This document shows, one piece after another, positions 1 through 9,618 of a stretch of 64,000 nucleotides of DNA; within the stretch, counting starts at the first letter, position 1, and each line of letters starts with the position of its first letter. A model generated the notes under the pieces. It worked only from the letters and a program-made list of their open reading frames with translations, did no database searches and was not told the origin of the DNA. Made by a program: the position numbers and the translations under genes. Location: positions 52,691-116,690 of the forward strand of contig SMOI01000088.1 of NCBI GenBank assembly GCA_008000375.1, given 5' to 3'. Source of the stretch: Poteriospumella lacustris (taxonomy: Eukaryota > Sar > Chrysophyceae > Chromulinales > Dinobryaceae).

Positions 1-1
1 T

Positions 2-1717
2 GGTGTCGGTTACACCTCGTACCCGGACAATGTCGTGCGTGAGTTCGTCTTGTTGGCGGCCAAGAATGGTATTGATGTGTTCCGTGTCTTTGATTGCTTC
101 AACATCGTGGAGAACATGCGCGTTTCGATTGATGCGATCAAGGAAACCGGCAAGATTGCGGAAGTCTGCATTTGCTACACGGGTAACGTGTTGACGTCCA
201 AGATCTATGACTTGCAATACTACAAGGAATTGGCGCAAGAAATCATTGCTGCTGGTGCGGATATCATTGCGATTAAGGATATGGCTGGTCTCTTGCGTCC
301 CTTGGAAGTGGAACCTTTGATGCGTGTGTTACGTGAGGCGGTCGGTGATAACATGCCTATTCATTTCCATACGCACTCGACCTCGTCGGGTACCATTGCT
401 ACCTGTATGGAAATGGCACGTTGCGGATGTGATATCATTGACTTCGCTACGGCATCGATGGCTGATGGTACTTCCCAAGCCTCGTTGAATGCTTTCTTGG
501 CCATGATGCAAGGTGCTTCTCAACGTGATCCTCAAATTGATTACATGTCGTTGGAACCCTATGACTTGTACTGGGCAGGTATTCGTGATCATTACGTGCC
601 GTTTGAATCGGGTATGAAGTCTGGTACGGCACGTGTCTTTGATCATCAAATTCCTGGTGGTCAATATTCGAACTTGATTGTCCAGTGCTCTGGTATTGGT
701 CTGTCGTTGGATCAATGGTCCCAAGTCTTGGATGCCTACAGAGACGTCAACTTGCTCTTTGGTGACATTGTCAAGGTGACGCCTTCGTCGAAGGTTGTGG
801 GTGACTTGGCCTTGTATTTGGTGTTGAAGGGCATCAAGACGTCGGATTTGATTGATTCGGAGACGGGTGAAGCCAAGCCATTGGCGTATTCCATTGATTA
901 TCCTGCCAGTGTGGTTGGTTTGATGAAAGGTGAATTGGGTTTGCCGCATCGTGGCTTCCCCAAGAAGATCGAAGAAATGATTTTGCGTGGAGAAGCGAAG
1001 CTGACGACTCGTGCGGGTTTGGTCTTGGCGCCAGTGAATTTCGAAGAGAATCGTGCGAAGTTGTCGGAGAAATGGGGACGTGAAATCTCGGAAGAAGAGG
1101 CGATGAGCTCGTTGATGTATCCGCAGGTGTTCACCGACTACATGAAGCGTCAACAAAGCAAGGGTCCTCTGTTGACGTACTTGCCCACATTGGTGTATTT
1201 CTATGCCTTGCAAGCGAATGATGCTTTCTTGATGGATATTCCGACGACGTCGCTGTTGTCGAACTTGTTCCGTTCGGTTCCCGCCGAAGTCAACAGCACT
1301 GGTGGCCCGCATGTCGTTCGTGTGGAATTGCAGCGCGTGTCCGCCATTGTCCGTCAAAAGCGTACCGTGGTGTTCACGGTGCAATTGTTGCGTAGTCACG
1401 CGGATCGTTCCGTGATCTACTCCGAAACACAACAAGTGGAAGTGAAGGATACTGGTGGAGTGTTCGTCTTTGAAGGTCCTATGGCCGATGCTGGCAAGCC
1501 CAACGAGCAAGTGGCAAGTCCTATGAATGGTACCATTGAGAAGGTCTTGGTCCAAGTTGGACAATCGGTCAAGGCTGGTGACGTGTTGTGCACGGTCTCT
1601 GCCATGAAGATGGAAGTGAAGGTTTCCGCTCCGGTGGATGGTAAGGTTGCCAGTATTGCGGTCCCTGCCCCTGGCTATCGGGTGGTGGAAGGTGCTTTGT
1701 TGTTGACCTTGAAATAA
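2..1717 (+). CDS. PYC: Pyruvate carboxylase, C-terminal part (5' end outside window)
   Basis: Pyruvate carboxylase makes oxaloacetate from pyruvate and bicarbonate using a biotin carrier (anaplerosis, gluconeogenesis). The frame is open from base 2, before the first Met, and begins with GYTSYPDN, so the biotin-carboxylase domain and the start of the carboxyltransferase domain lie upstream of the window. Visible here are the TIM-barrel carboxyltransferase (FRVFDCFN, IKDMAG, HFHTHSTSG-like stretch, the metal-binding region), the conserved PYC linker (PGGQYSNL), and a C-terminal biotinyl domain with the biotin-attachment motif AMKMEVKV. The stop is TAA at 1715-1717. About 571 residues are present of a family length near 1150-1200, and no intron is seen in this part. 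The assignment is very secure; the organelle (cytosol or mitochondrion) cannot be judged without the N-terminus. Confidence 0.97.
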   Translation, partial: GVGYTSYPDNVVREFVLLAAKNGIDVFRVFDCFNIVENMRVSIDAIKETGKIAEVCICYTGNVLTSKIYDLQYYKELAQEIIAAGADIIAIKDMAGLLRPLEVEPLMRVLREAVGDNMPIHFHTHSTSSGTIATCMEMARCGCDIIDFATASMADGTSQASLNAFLAMMQGASQRDPQIDYMSLEPYDLYWAGIRDHYVPFESGMKSGTARVFDHQIPGGQYSNLIVQCSGIGLSLDQWSQVLDAYRDVNLLFGDIVKVTPSSKVVGDLALYLVLKGIKTSDLIDSETGEAKPLAYSIDYPASVVGLMKGELGLPHRGFPKKIEEMILRGEAKLTTRAGLVLAPVNFEENRAKLSEKWGREISEEEAMSSLMYPQVFTDYMKRQQSKGPLLTYLPTLVYFYALQANDAFLMDIPTTSLLSNLFRSVPAEVNSTGGPHVVRVELQRVSAIVRQKRTVVFTVQLLRSHADRSVIYSETQQVEVKDTGGVFVFEGPMADAGKPNEQVASPMNGTIEKVLVQVGQSVKAGDVLCTVSAMKMEVKVSAPVDGKVASIAVPAPGYRVVEGALLLTLK

Positions 1718-1945
1718 GCAGCAAATGCAAAATGTCCGTAATTGACCTCTTTCCTTTCACTCTCAGTGAATGATGACCTCGTGTGTAAGCCTAGAGTAGA
1801 GTTATTGCACATACACCTCACTGACTGGAGTCGAACGACCATATTTCAAGTAGGTTGCTGGGAGAGTCGAAATATTTATGAGAATCATAAACATAGGATG
1901 AATTAATGCAAAATGAGCTGTACGAATATGCGAATTTATTTGTTG
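1718..1945. other. Intergenic, 3' flank of pyruvate carboxylase
   Basis: AT-rich spacer between the carboxylase stop and the small minus-strand ORF. Read on the minus strand it contains a possible poly(A) signal (aataaa, near 1932-1937) just downstream of that ORF. Nothing else was recognised. Confidence 0.4.
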
Positions 1946-2152
1946 CTAGTGCCAACCATTTCTGCGGCACTTGGCGCAACGGGATGCATGAGCAGCGACG
2001 TTGTCGCGGGCCATTTTCGCAGCGATTGCCTCCCCAACAGCTAGCATTCCACTCATTTCTCCATCTTCTCTTGCTTCTGCAACGAGAAGTAGGTTGATGA
2101 TTTCAAAGCATTGGTCTGCCTTGGGACGAGCCAATTCATCGGCGGAGCTCAT
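1946..2152 (-). CDS. Small hypothetical protein (68 aa), candidate
   Basis: A 68-codon ORF opens with ATG at 2152 (minus strand) and closes at 1946. The product is rich in Ala, Glu and Met, looks helical in the first 50 residues, and ends in a basic CAKCRRNGWH tail with a CxxC pair. An A-rich leader precedes the ATG and a possible aataaa lies about 10 bases after the stop; both are compatible with a real short gene. I do not recognise a family. The opposite strand also has a 61-codon ORF here, so coding potential is not decisive. It could be a genuine microprotein or chance. Confidence 0.4.
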   Translation of the reverse strand: MSSADELARPKADQCFEIINLLLVAEAREDGEMSGMLAVGEAIAAKMARDNVAAHASRCAKCRRNGWH

Positions 2153-2586
2153 TTCGTGTGTGGTGTTTTTTTTTGAAGGTTGCTGACGAATACAATTGAA
2201 TTGTGATGCCGATCCGTCTGAAACAAACCATCACTGTATCCCCAAGTTGAGGAGGGTGACTCAGTAGTTGAACATCGTTCATGGATCAGGGATATAATAA
2301 GGTACAGGGATATGGGATATGGGATAGACGATAGACGATATGGGATAGACGAAGGATGTGTGGGAGAACTCGCTGCTGCTGCTGTGGGAGAAGCCATGAC
2401 GACGACGCCGGCGGCGCATGGTCGTTCGTCGTTCGGATTGCCACTTGATTGATCGGCGATGGCAACAATCCACAATACATGAACGAGAATTGTCGAACCT
2501 GTTCCACCGGTTGGAAACGATGCCTTATTCTGTGATGAATTAGAGATCGGCCTATTTTTGTTTTTGGTTTGTTGGAAGTTGCAGAC
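2153..2586. repeat. Intergenic with imperfect gatatgggatagac repeats
   Basis: About 430 bases between the minus-strand small ORF and the GT61 gene. From about 2305 to 2353 short units (gatatggg, gatagac) repeat imperfectly. The last 30 bases before the first good ATG (2587) are T-rich and end in gttgcag, which looks like a 3' splice site. An upstream exon of the next gene is therefore possible; no in-phase donor was found. Confidence 0.4.
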
Positions 2587-3844
2587 ATGACGAAAAGGGA
2601 AGTTGATGCTTTCATCCTTCAGCTCCCTCCCACGGAGCATCCTTTTCATGGGAATCATTGGTATCATACTGGTGAATACTACCTGTCTCGGATGGAGCGT
2701 GTTCATGAAATGATAGAGACAGAATTCCAAGCCAACGTTCCTGGAGTGGTGTACCTGGTGTCGGCCAATCATCTCCTCCACAGTATGCTCACTCACTTCA
2801 CGTTTTTCTTGCTAATTTTAATGGTATGGAATCCGCAAATTCAAAAAATTCATTTGCTGGAAACATCAGGATCCAACTTGAGATCAATGATGCCACATTC
2901 TAGGGGCCAAGTCGTGGCAATCACTGGGTCGATTACACATTCGTTTACATATGACCCCTTTCGCAATAACTCATGGATACCCTCAAATCCAGCAATCGAG
3001 CAAACAATTCACGCTTATTATCTGGGGAACATCGATAGTCATCCTATACCCACGGCAGAGTGGCTTCAGGGACGAACAGTTCTACAACAGCACATTCAAC
3101 TGCTGTGTCCGAAGAATGCCGTGAGCATCCCGGTCAACTCAGCAACAACACCCGCTTCGGCCCTGATATCATCTGATGCGTCACTTTCACACACACAGCT
3201 ACGTAGAAAAAAGCGTTATCTGTTGTACCAGCGTGATCAAATCCGGCGCCTTCTAAACTACGAACACTTACTTCCACCCAGGCCATCTGTTCCAGATGCA
3301 AATGGTGTCCAGTGTGAGGACAACAGTGAGAGTGATAGAATTCACGTCATTCAGCACAGCGATGACCACGGACTATGCGACTTGTATCACGCATTGAACC
3401 CCAAAGGTATATTTGCTACAAACGCGAGTGCCATTCACACGCAAATCGATGAAACCGTTTTCATAACCACCCATGGTTTCCAGTTGACTGGTAAGTATTG
3501 CTACGCAGCTATCAACCAGCGATGAGGATCACTGATTGCGTTTGCTTGTTCGTTTTGTTCCAGCTCTGTTCCTTCTCCCACCAAAAACCACCGTCGTCGA
3601 AGTATTCCCGTATCGATACTTTAAGCCCAGCTATTTCCCCTTGTATCCCAAACTGGGGATTCGGCACAACTATTTTCAGTCTCAATTTAGATCGCCCGAA
3701 GCAGCTCGATATTTGGATCCAATTCCACAAGTGCGATGCTTGCAGGATAAGCCTTGTCGCTCGTATGCACGAAATCAAGACATTTGGCTGTCGCCGGACG
3801 AAATTGATTTGATCCGCCACATGATCTCCATCGAAGAGATGTAG
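2587..3844 (+). CDS. GT61-family (DUF563) glycosyltransferase-like protein
   Basis: Two exons: 2587-3490 and 3564-3844, with a 73-nt intron (gtaagt...ttccag). Joined they encode about 394 residues. The diagnostic segment lies across the splice: THGFQLTALFLLPPKTTVVEVFP matches the conserved GT61 pattern (HGAGLTN-LFL-PP-T-VVEIFP). The intron removal is what makes this motif continuous. GT61 enzymes include EOGT, POMGNT2 and plant xylosyl/arabinosyl transferases, which transfer sugars from nucleotide donors in the ER/Golgi lumen. A hydrophobic stretch around residues 70-85 (FTFFLLILMV) may belong to the fold and not to an anchor. No signal anchor is seen at the chosen start, and a 3' splice-like sequence sits just before it, so the true N-terminus may lie in an unseen upstream exon. 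The acceptor substrate cannot be predicted. Confidence 0.8.
3491..3563 (+). other. Intron in GT61-like gene
   Basis: GT-AG intron of 73 nt, donor gtaagt, pyrimidine-rich acceptor ttttgttccag. It interrupts codon phase 1 inside the conserved GT61 motif. Reading through it gives a premature stop. Confidence 0.85.
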
Positions 3845-4254
3845 AATATGCATTCTGCATCGTTTGTAAAAACGTGTACATATCAATATGCCCTGTAAGT
3901 ATTATGCAAGAGACGTGATTGCGTCGCTGATTCGATACTTGTTAAATTGTCTTCTTCCTGTTGACACCTGCACCAACCCAGGGTTGTCCTTTTTTCGATA
4001 TAATATGAAGCTAACTCTGGTGGGGCGGCAGTGTGGCTGGCCAAAGCTATTTTATTAATTCTCGTTCTTTTATCATCACCACGCTATCTGGACGCGTCTG
4101 TGCCGCCCTGGGCGTTTGTGTCCTCCCAGTTGATGTCCGGGGGCCCAACTTTCCGTCCGCTCAGACTGCCTCTTCGAACTTCGAACCTTTCTGACTTGAT
4201 AGGAATGACCACAATAGTTTCTCGATATCTGTAATATCTACATCTTGTTAAGGA
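3845..4254. other. Intergenic, carries copy 1 of a diverged repeat
   Basis: Spacer between the GT61-like and aspartyl-protease-like genes. At 3983-4030 it holds a sequence that recurs, diverged, at 5385-5441 (gttgtccttttt ... aagc-aactctgg ... ggcggca). A hydrophobic ORF near 4031-4234 lacks an ATG and is not called. Confidence 0.4.
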
Positions 4255-5055
4255 ATGAAACGGTCAGCAATAGAGGCCGAGTTGACGGAGAAGCAGGAAA
4301 TTGTTCAACGACAAACAGCGGGTTCAAGCGATGCCAAACCCCTGTTGGAAAATGCACCTGCAGGTGTTAAATTCTTCAGTTTGATGAACGCAAAGAGAAA
4401 TGTCTTCATCCCCAGCACGAAAAACTTCTTTGGTGGACTGAAGGTTTCAAAGTTGAAGTGTGATTCAGGTTGCAACTCTATGCTCTTACCAATCTCGAGC
4501 TTGGCTGAGTTGGTCGATGCTTTTCCGACCAACACATACAGATATTCAGTCACAAGAGGAAATGCAACTGCCGGAAGAACGATTTCTTTGCGCGTGTCGC
4601 CACGGCAAGCAAGCGCTTTGTTCACCATTCGTATTGCTGATGATTTGCTCAACGCACAAGGCATACAAAAGCAGTCGAAATTACGATTTGCTCTGTGTGA
4701 CGAGGACAAAAGGCACATTCTTCAGAACCCAAACCTTTTGCAATTGACAGCAGACAGTATTCAGATATTGGGGTCGACCGATATATGTATGCAAACGCGT
4801 CGCTCGCATGGTTTATTGGGACAATCCGTCCTGGCCAATTTGGCTTCCATCAAATTTCTAGGCTGCGAATTGTACGTGGATCCTTTTTATTATAAATTCC
4901 CTGGAAATTTTGAAGAGTTGGAACAAACTGTGGGACGCATCAAGGCCCAGCTTGATCAACACCTCCCAGACGACTTCGACGATTGGGAGGACGATGACTA
5001 TGGATATGAAGACGATGAACGAGCCGAAGAGTATTATGATGATAATGATGAGTAG
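4255..5055 (+). CDS. Hypothetical protein, clan AA aspartyl-protease-like
   Basis: A single-exon ORF of 266 residues starting at ATG 4255. Around residues 71-82 the sequence CDSGCNSMLLPI resembles the D-[ST]-G catalytic loop of single-domain (clan AA, retropepsin/DDI-like) aspartyl proteases. About 100 residues later HGLLGQSVLANL resembles the second hydrophobic-hydrophobic-G element of such folds. The last 30 residues are an acidic, Tyr-rich tail (DDWEDDDYGYEDDE). No signal peptide or membrane segment is visible. The protein is an orphan to me; if it is a protease it would act as a homodimer or in a cytosolic pathway. The possible alternative is a chance DSG in an unrelated beta protein. No reverse transcriptase or integrase lies nearby, so it is not evidently retroelement-derived. 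Confidence 0.6.
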   Translation: MKRSAIEAELTEKQEIVQRQTAGSSDAKPLLENAPAGVKFFSLMNAKRNVFIPSTKNFFGGLKVSKLKCDSGCNSMLLPISSLAELVDAFPTNTYRYSVTRGNATAGRTISLRVSPRQASALFTIRIADDLLNAQGIQKQSKLRFALCDEDKRHILQNPNLLQLTADSIQILGSTDICMQTRRSHGLLGQSVLANLASIKFLGCELYVDPFYYKFPGNFEELEQTVGRIKAQLDQHLPDDFDDWEDDDYGYEDDERAEEYYDDNDE

Positions 5056-5796
5056 CGGTGAGCTGCGGTTTGTTACGGGACTCCTCCTGATAGTCTATCC
5101 TTGATCGCGGTAAAATTAAAGGCCCAAGCGTTTAATTCGTACCTCTGGGGGGGGGGCTTTCTACCACCACTGTAAACACACTCACAACTTGATCTAATGT
5201 CACACCTGTACTGCATTTTTGTTTGAGATCCGTGTTATCTTGGGTATTGTTGTCGATTTCACGATCCATAGATGAAGTTGACCAAGAAGAAGAGTAGTAG
5301 TAGAAGAAGAAGAAGTATCCGGCGACGTAAGATCCAGGGCCAACTTTAGAATACTTCGGCCAGAAAGGCTCGTAATTAAATGTCGTTGTCCTTTTTCAAC
5401 ATGATTAAAAAAATAATATAAAGCCAACTCTGGGGGCGGCAACACCATCTATAATTCCTCAGCACACACCACACATGAGAGAATCAAACGGTGTTATGTA
5501 GTATGCTGCATACGGTAAGGTATGATCATGATCATCATCATGATCATGATCATCATGATCGTGTTCCACGACGACGCTCGTGACACAAAAAGAGAAACGG
5601 TCTGCAGCCGTCAGCAAGCAGCAAAAGAGCAACGACTCCATTGTGATAGTTATCGCAATCGACGTCGAACCAATTCAGCATTTCCCTACTTTGCTGTTCG
5701 ATTAGTTCCCAATTGTATTTCTTTGCAGTCATTGTCTGATTTGGTGAGAGCAGAATTCCTTTTTGTCACAATCTTGAACGTCAACACAATCGCAAA
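5056..5796. other. Intergenic with repeat copy 2 and gatcat tract
   Basis: About 740 bases without a supported gene. It contains a G run (about 5149-5157), the second copy (5385-5441) of the diverged repeat first seen at 3983-4030, and a tract of gatcat/catgat units at 5522-5562. The final part is the promoter/5' leader of the following coiled-coil gene. Confidence 0.4.
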
Positions 5797-7303
5797 ATGC
5801 CTTTGAGTGCTGACGAAGTAGGGTAGGTCTTCCATCGCATGCATTCAGATAGTCGACCATCAGTGCCTGACCCTGATGGAATTATGTTGATGCATGTGTA
5901 GGATTGTTCGGACAGTGTTCGACGGCTATGACATCGAGCGCGAGGGGCTGATCCACATCAACCAGTTTCCGAGTCTGTTGAATCGGCTGAACAAATCACA
6001 AGGTAGGCACAGCATGTCATCTCGCTTCCCGTTTGTTGCAGAAGGATGTTGACATGATGAATATGCATCGACAGAGGACACAATCGCGGCCGTGGAACAC
6101 GCATCTCGACTGGCGGACGACAACAATGGCAGAATATCGTTCGAGGACGTGGTCAACGTTCTCAACATGATCGACAAGAGCAAACACGTGCCGGAGGGAG
6201 AGGGTCCCGACCCGAAGGTGCTGCAGTTTCTGTCGATTCTGGAGGAGTATCGCATCAAGTGTGAGGAGGAAGGCAACTATCTCGAAGCCTCACGCGCACA
6301 CAAACAACTGGGCATCCTGCGCAAACAAGAAGAGAAGCGTCAGCAAAAGGTCATCCAAGCGCGCCATATATCGGAGCGACAAGATGTACAGCTGGCGCAC
6401 AACATGCAGTTCGCGGAGTTCAACAAGCAATGGGACAAATATCTACAAGAATACGACCAAATGGCGCAGATGTACATTCAGCAAATGACTGAACGCCATG
6501 CGCTGGTGCTGTTGGAGTTTCAGAAGCAGCTACGTGACGAGTTGGCAGGGAAGCCACCGAAATGGTCTCGGTCGCTATTGGACCAGCGTCGCAAGCAACA
6601 TATCAATGCGCGCAACAAGAACTACGCGATGGCGCAGAAGCTGAAGAAGCTATCGGACATCAGTGAGGAGAAGGAACGCAAGGCCATGGAGGAGCAGCAG
6701 GCGATTGCGTTTGCGCGGCGCGAGGCCAAGTTCCGCATGCAGCAACAGACAGAGTTGCAGGCATTGCTGAAGCGTATCGAAGCTCGGCGGAAAGAGCACA
6801 TCAAGCAGCGAGAACTGGACACGAAGCGGCTACTGCAACGAAACCGCAACGTGCAGGCCGTGCTGGAGAACAAGCAAGCGGCGGAGCAGCAGAAGCTCTT
6901 CTCCGAGATCAAGAAGGTGCTCTACAGTAGCGAGGTCCTGAAGAACGGCATGAGCGAGTCGATGAAGAAGAAAACACAGCAGTCACAGAGCGCGGGCAAC
7001 CTTCTGTCGTCGACGGCTCCGATGTCCAGCACACAGCGCACATCTGGATCGCCCGGCAAGACCGCTCCTATGGGCGCAGGAAGAAACAACTTCGGGCAGG
7101 CGCAGCATCAACCGGAGCAGTACGGTCAAGCCGACGACGAAGACGCAGCAGGCCATGGAGCGGTTGGAGAAGATGCGGGCGCGTTCGACGACTTTGACGA
7201 CGGAGAGCGCCCGAACTTCAACAACCTGATCTACAACGGCGACAACGGCCTTGGCGGCAACTCCACGTTTGGGGAGAGCAACAGCACCGGGGAATACGTC
7301 TGA
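5797..7303 (+). CDS. EF-hand/coiled-coil protein, copy A of inverted pair
   Basis: Three exons: 5797-5822, 5902-6002, 6075-7303, encoding 451 residues. The N-terminus (FDGYDIEREGLIHINQFPSLL, then LADDNNGRISFEDVVNVL) looks like a pair of EF-hand-like helix-loop-helix units; the second (DDNNGRISFEDV) is the better Ca2+ loop. From about residue 95 to 330 the chain is highly charged, rich in Gln, Glu, Lys and Arg, and almost certainly a long coiled coil. The last 110 residues are low complexity (Ser, Gly, Asp) and end STGEYV. This layout suits a cytoskeletal, flagellar or basal-body protein, but no named family was recognised. A convergent copy at 7686-9186 encodes the same protein from exon 2 onward. 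Confidence 0.85.
5823..5901 (+). other. Intron 1 of coiled-coil copy A
   Basis: 79-nt intron, donor gtaggt, acceptor gtgtag. It differs from its counterpart in copy B by about five substitutions and a 6-nt accctg insertion, whereas downstream exons and intron 2 appear identical. Confidence 0.8.
6003..6074 (+). other. Intron 2 of coiled-coil copy A
   Basis: 72-nt intron, donor gtaggc, acceptor tcgacag. The base sequence is the same as intron 2 of copy B (8915-8986) when compared by eye. Confidence 0.8.
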
Positions 7304-7685
7304 AAGTCCGGGTTTAGAGAGTCACAAAGCGTGATGCAGAGATCACTGTAGTGTGGAAGCCCACGTGGTGTTGTAATTATGACTTGATTGATTGATTGAT
7401 TAGTTGCAATGGGTTCTTGAGGTGTAGGTTATTCCGTAGGCTGTGCTGGATCTGCAGTGCGCTGCTGCATTGGGCAGCTGGGCCATTGCTTGGTTCCACC
7501 TTTTGCTTGCTTGTGTAACGTCCGAGCTACAACCTATCGCAATCGTCCACCCAACCCACATCGCACCGCTCAGAGCTACGAAGTTGTCAAATCAAATACT
7601 AAAGTCATAATTACAATGCCAAAATGGTTGGCAGTGCCTCCATAGCGTACATCTCTCTTGCTTACACAATACTCACAAAGACCTC
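7304..7685. other. Spacer between inverted gene copies
   Basis: 382 bases holding both 3' UTRs. A 15-base element, ttgtaattatgactt, lies 68 bases after the copy A stop (7371-7385), and its reverse complement lies at 7602-7616, about 69 bases after the copy B stop. The UTRs are otherwise diverged. A (gatt)4 microsatellite follows at 7385-7401. Confidence 0.6.
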
Positions 7686-9186
7686 TTACACGTATTCCCC
7701 GGTGCTGTTGCTCTCCCCAAACGTGGAGTTGCCGCCAAGGCCGTTGTCGCCGTTGTAGATCAGGTTGTTGAAGTTCGGGCGCTCTCCGTCGTCAAAGTCG
7801 TCGAACGCGCCCGCATCTTCTCCAACCGCTCCATGGCCTGCTGCGTCTTCGTCGTCGGCTTGACCGTACTGCTCCGGTTGATGCTGCGCCTGCCCGAAGT
7901 TGTTTCTTCCTGCGCCCATAGGAGCGGTCTTGCCGGGCGATCCAGATGTGCGCTGTGTGCTGGACATCGGAGCCGTCGACGACAGAAGGTTGCCCGCGCT
8001 CTGTGACTGCTGTGTTTTCTTCTTCATCGACTCGCTCATGCCGTTCTTCAGGACCTCGCTACTGTAGAGCACCTTCTTGATCTCGGAGAAGAGCTTCTGC
8101 TGCTCCGCCGCTTGCTTGTTCTCCAGCACGGCCTGCACGTTGCGGTTTCGTTGCAGTAGCCGCTTCGTGTCCAGTTCTCGCTGCTTGATGTGCTCTTTCC
8201 GCCGAGCTTCGATACGCTTCAGCAATGCCTGCAACTCTGTCTGTTGCTGCATGCGGAACTTGGCCTCGCGCCGCGCAAACGCAATCGCCTGCTGCTCCTC
8301 CATGGCCTTGCGTTCCTTCTCCTCACTGATGTCCGATAGCTTCTTCAGCTTCTGCGCCATCGCGTAGTTCTTGTTGCGCGCATTGATATGTTGCTTGCGA
8401 CGCTGGTCCAATAGCGACCGAGACCATTTCGGTGGCTTCCCTGCCAACTCGTCACGTAGCTGCTTCTGAAACTCCAACAGCACCAGCGCATGGCGTTCAG
8501 TCATTTGCTGAATGTACATCTGCGCCATTTGGTCGTATTCTTGTAGATATTTGTCCCATTGCTTGTTGAACTCCGCGAACTGCATGTTGTGCGCCAGCTG
8601 TACATCTTGTCGCTCCGATATATGGCGCGCTTGGATGACCTTTTGCTGACGCTTCTCTTCTTGTTTGCGCAGGATGCCCAGTTGTTTGTGTGCGCGTGAG
8701 GCTTCGAGATAGTTGCCTTCCTCCTCACACTTGATGCGATACTCCTCCAGAATCGACAGAAACTGCAGCACCTTCGGGTCGGGACCCTCTCCCTCCGGCA
8801 CGTGTTTGCTCTTGTCGATCATGTTGAGAACGTTGACCACGTCCTCGAACGATATTCTGCCATTGTTGTCGTCCGCCAGTCGAGATGCGTGTTCCACGGC
8901 CGCGATTGTGTCCTCTGTCGATGCATATTCATCATGTCAACATCCTTCTGCAACAAACGGGAAGCGAGATGACATGCTGTGCCTACCTTGTGATTTGTTC
9001 AGCCGATTCAACAGACTCGGAAACTGGTTGATGTGGATCAGCCCCTCGCGCTCGATGTCATAGCCGTCGAACACTGTCCGAACAATCCTACACCGGCATC
9101 AACATAATTCCATCAGGCACTGATGGTCGACTATCCGAAGGCATGCGATGGAAGACATACCCTACTTCGTCAGCACTCAAAGGCAT
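7686..9186 (-). CDS. EF-hand/coiled-coil protein, copy B of inverted pair
   Basis: Three exons on the minus strand: 9186-9161, 9087-8987, 8914-7686, giving the same 451-residue product as copy A. The mirror relation is p + q = 14989 from exon 2 to the end of the coding sequence. Copy A ends GTC TGA and copy B ends GTG TAA, so the repeat arm diverges at the third base of the last sense codon. Exon 1 codes for the same residues, and its donor is gtatgt instead of gtaggt. Because the 5' leader, intron 1 and 3' UTR have diverged but exons 2-3 and intron 2 have not, this looks like an older inverted duplication later homogenised by gene conversion. Function as for copy A: EF-hand-like N-terminus and a long coiled coil; cytoskeletal role inferred only. 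Confidence 0.85.
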
Positions 9187-9618
9187 TTTGCGATTGTGGT
9201 GACGTGCAAAATGCAGGGGAGGATTTTCTATGCAGGATTCAGCAAAGGCTGTGGCGTGAATACATCAAAAATACCCAACAAGCAAATCTACCGACAACTG
9301 TGATTCGAACCGAGTATTTCAATGCTTTCTTTCCGGCTTGCTTTGGGTCTGCTTTGCTTTCTTCTTCGCCGACACTGCTGCCGTTTCTCTTTCGAACGCA
9401 CGAAAGGCGTTTCAAAAATACTGTATGTCATCATCATCGTGCACGTTGCCGAGGATGATGATGACGAGGCTCTATCATGTGGTTCAGCCTTCGTTCACAT
9501 TGTGAACTTAGGATTGATTAACTAGGGGTTTCGTGTAAATCGCTGAAGGTACAATAGAAACAACCCTGGCATGTTGAAGAGAATGAAGAGAGAATAGCTC
9601 TCGATTGGGCTGAGGAAA
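9187..9618. other. Intergenic between copy B and PPR gene
   Basis: Divergent 5' regions of copy B (minus) and the PPR gene (plus). It includes short gatgat/gacgat runs near 9455. I see no RNA gene; a B-box-like gattcgaacc at 9302 does not fold into a T-arm. Confidence 0.4.

Noticed and set aside
329-1564. 411-codon ORF antisense to pyruvate carboxylase
   Set aside because: His/Gln-rich shadow caused by codon bias of the sense gene; no motif, overlaps a secure gene completely.
1815-1845. gtcgaac motif suggesting a tRNA T-loop
   Set aside because: The 5-bp stem does not pair and there is no cloverleaf.
2149-2796. 215-codon minus-strand ORF
   Set aside because: Overlaps the GT61-like gene and a repetitive tract; low-complexity product without motifs.
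9295-9315. B-box-like gattcgaacc suggesting a tRNA
   Set aside because: Flanking bases do not form the T-stem or an acceptor stem, and no A box lies at the right distance.
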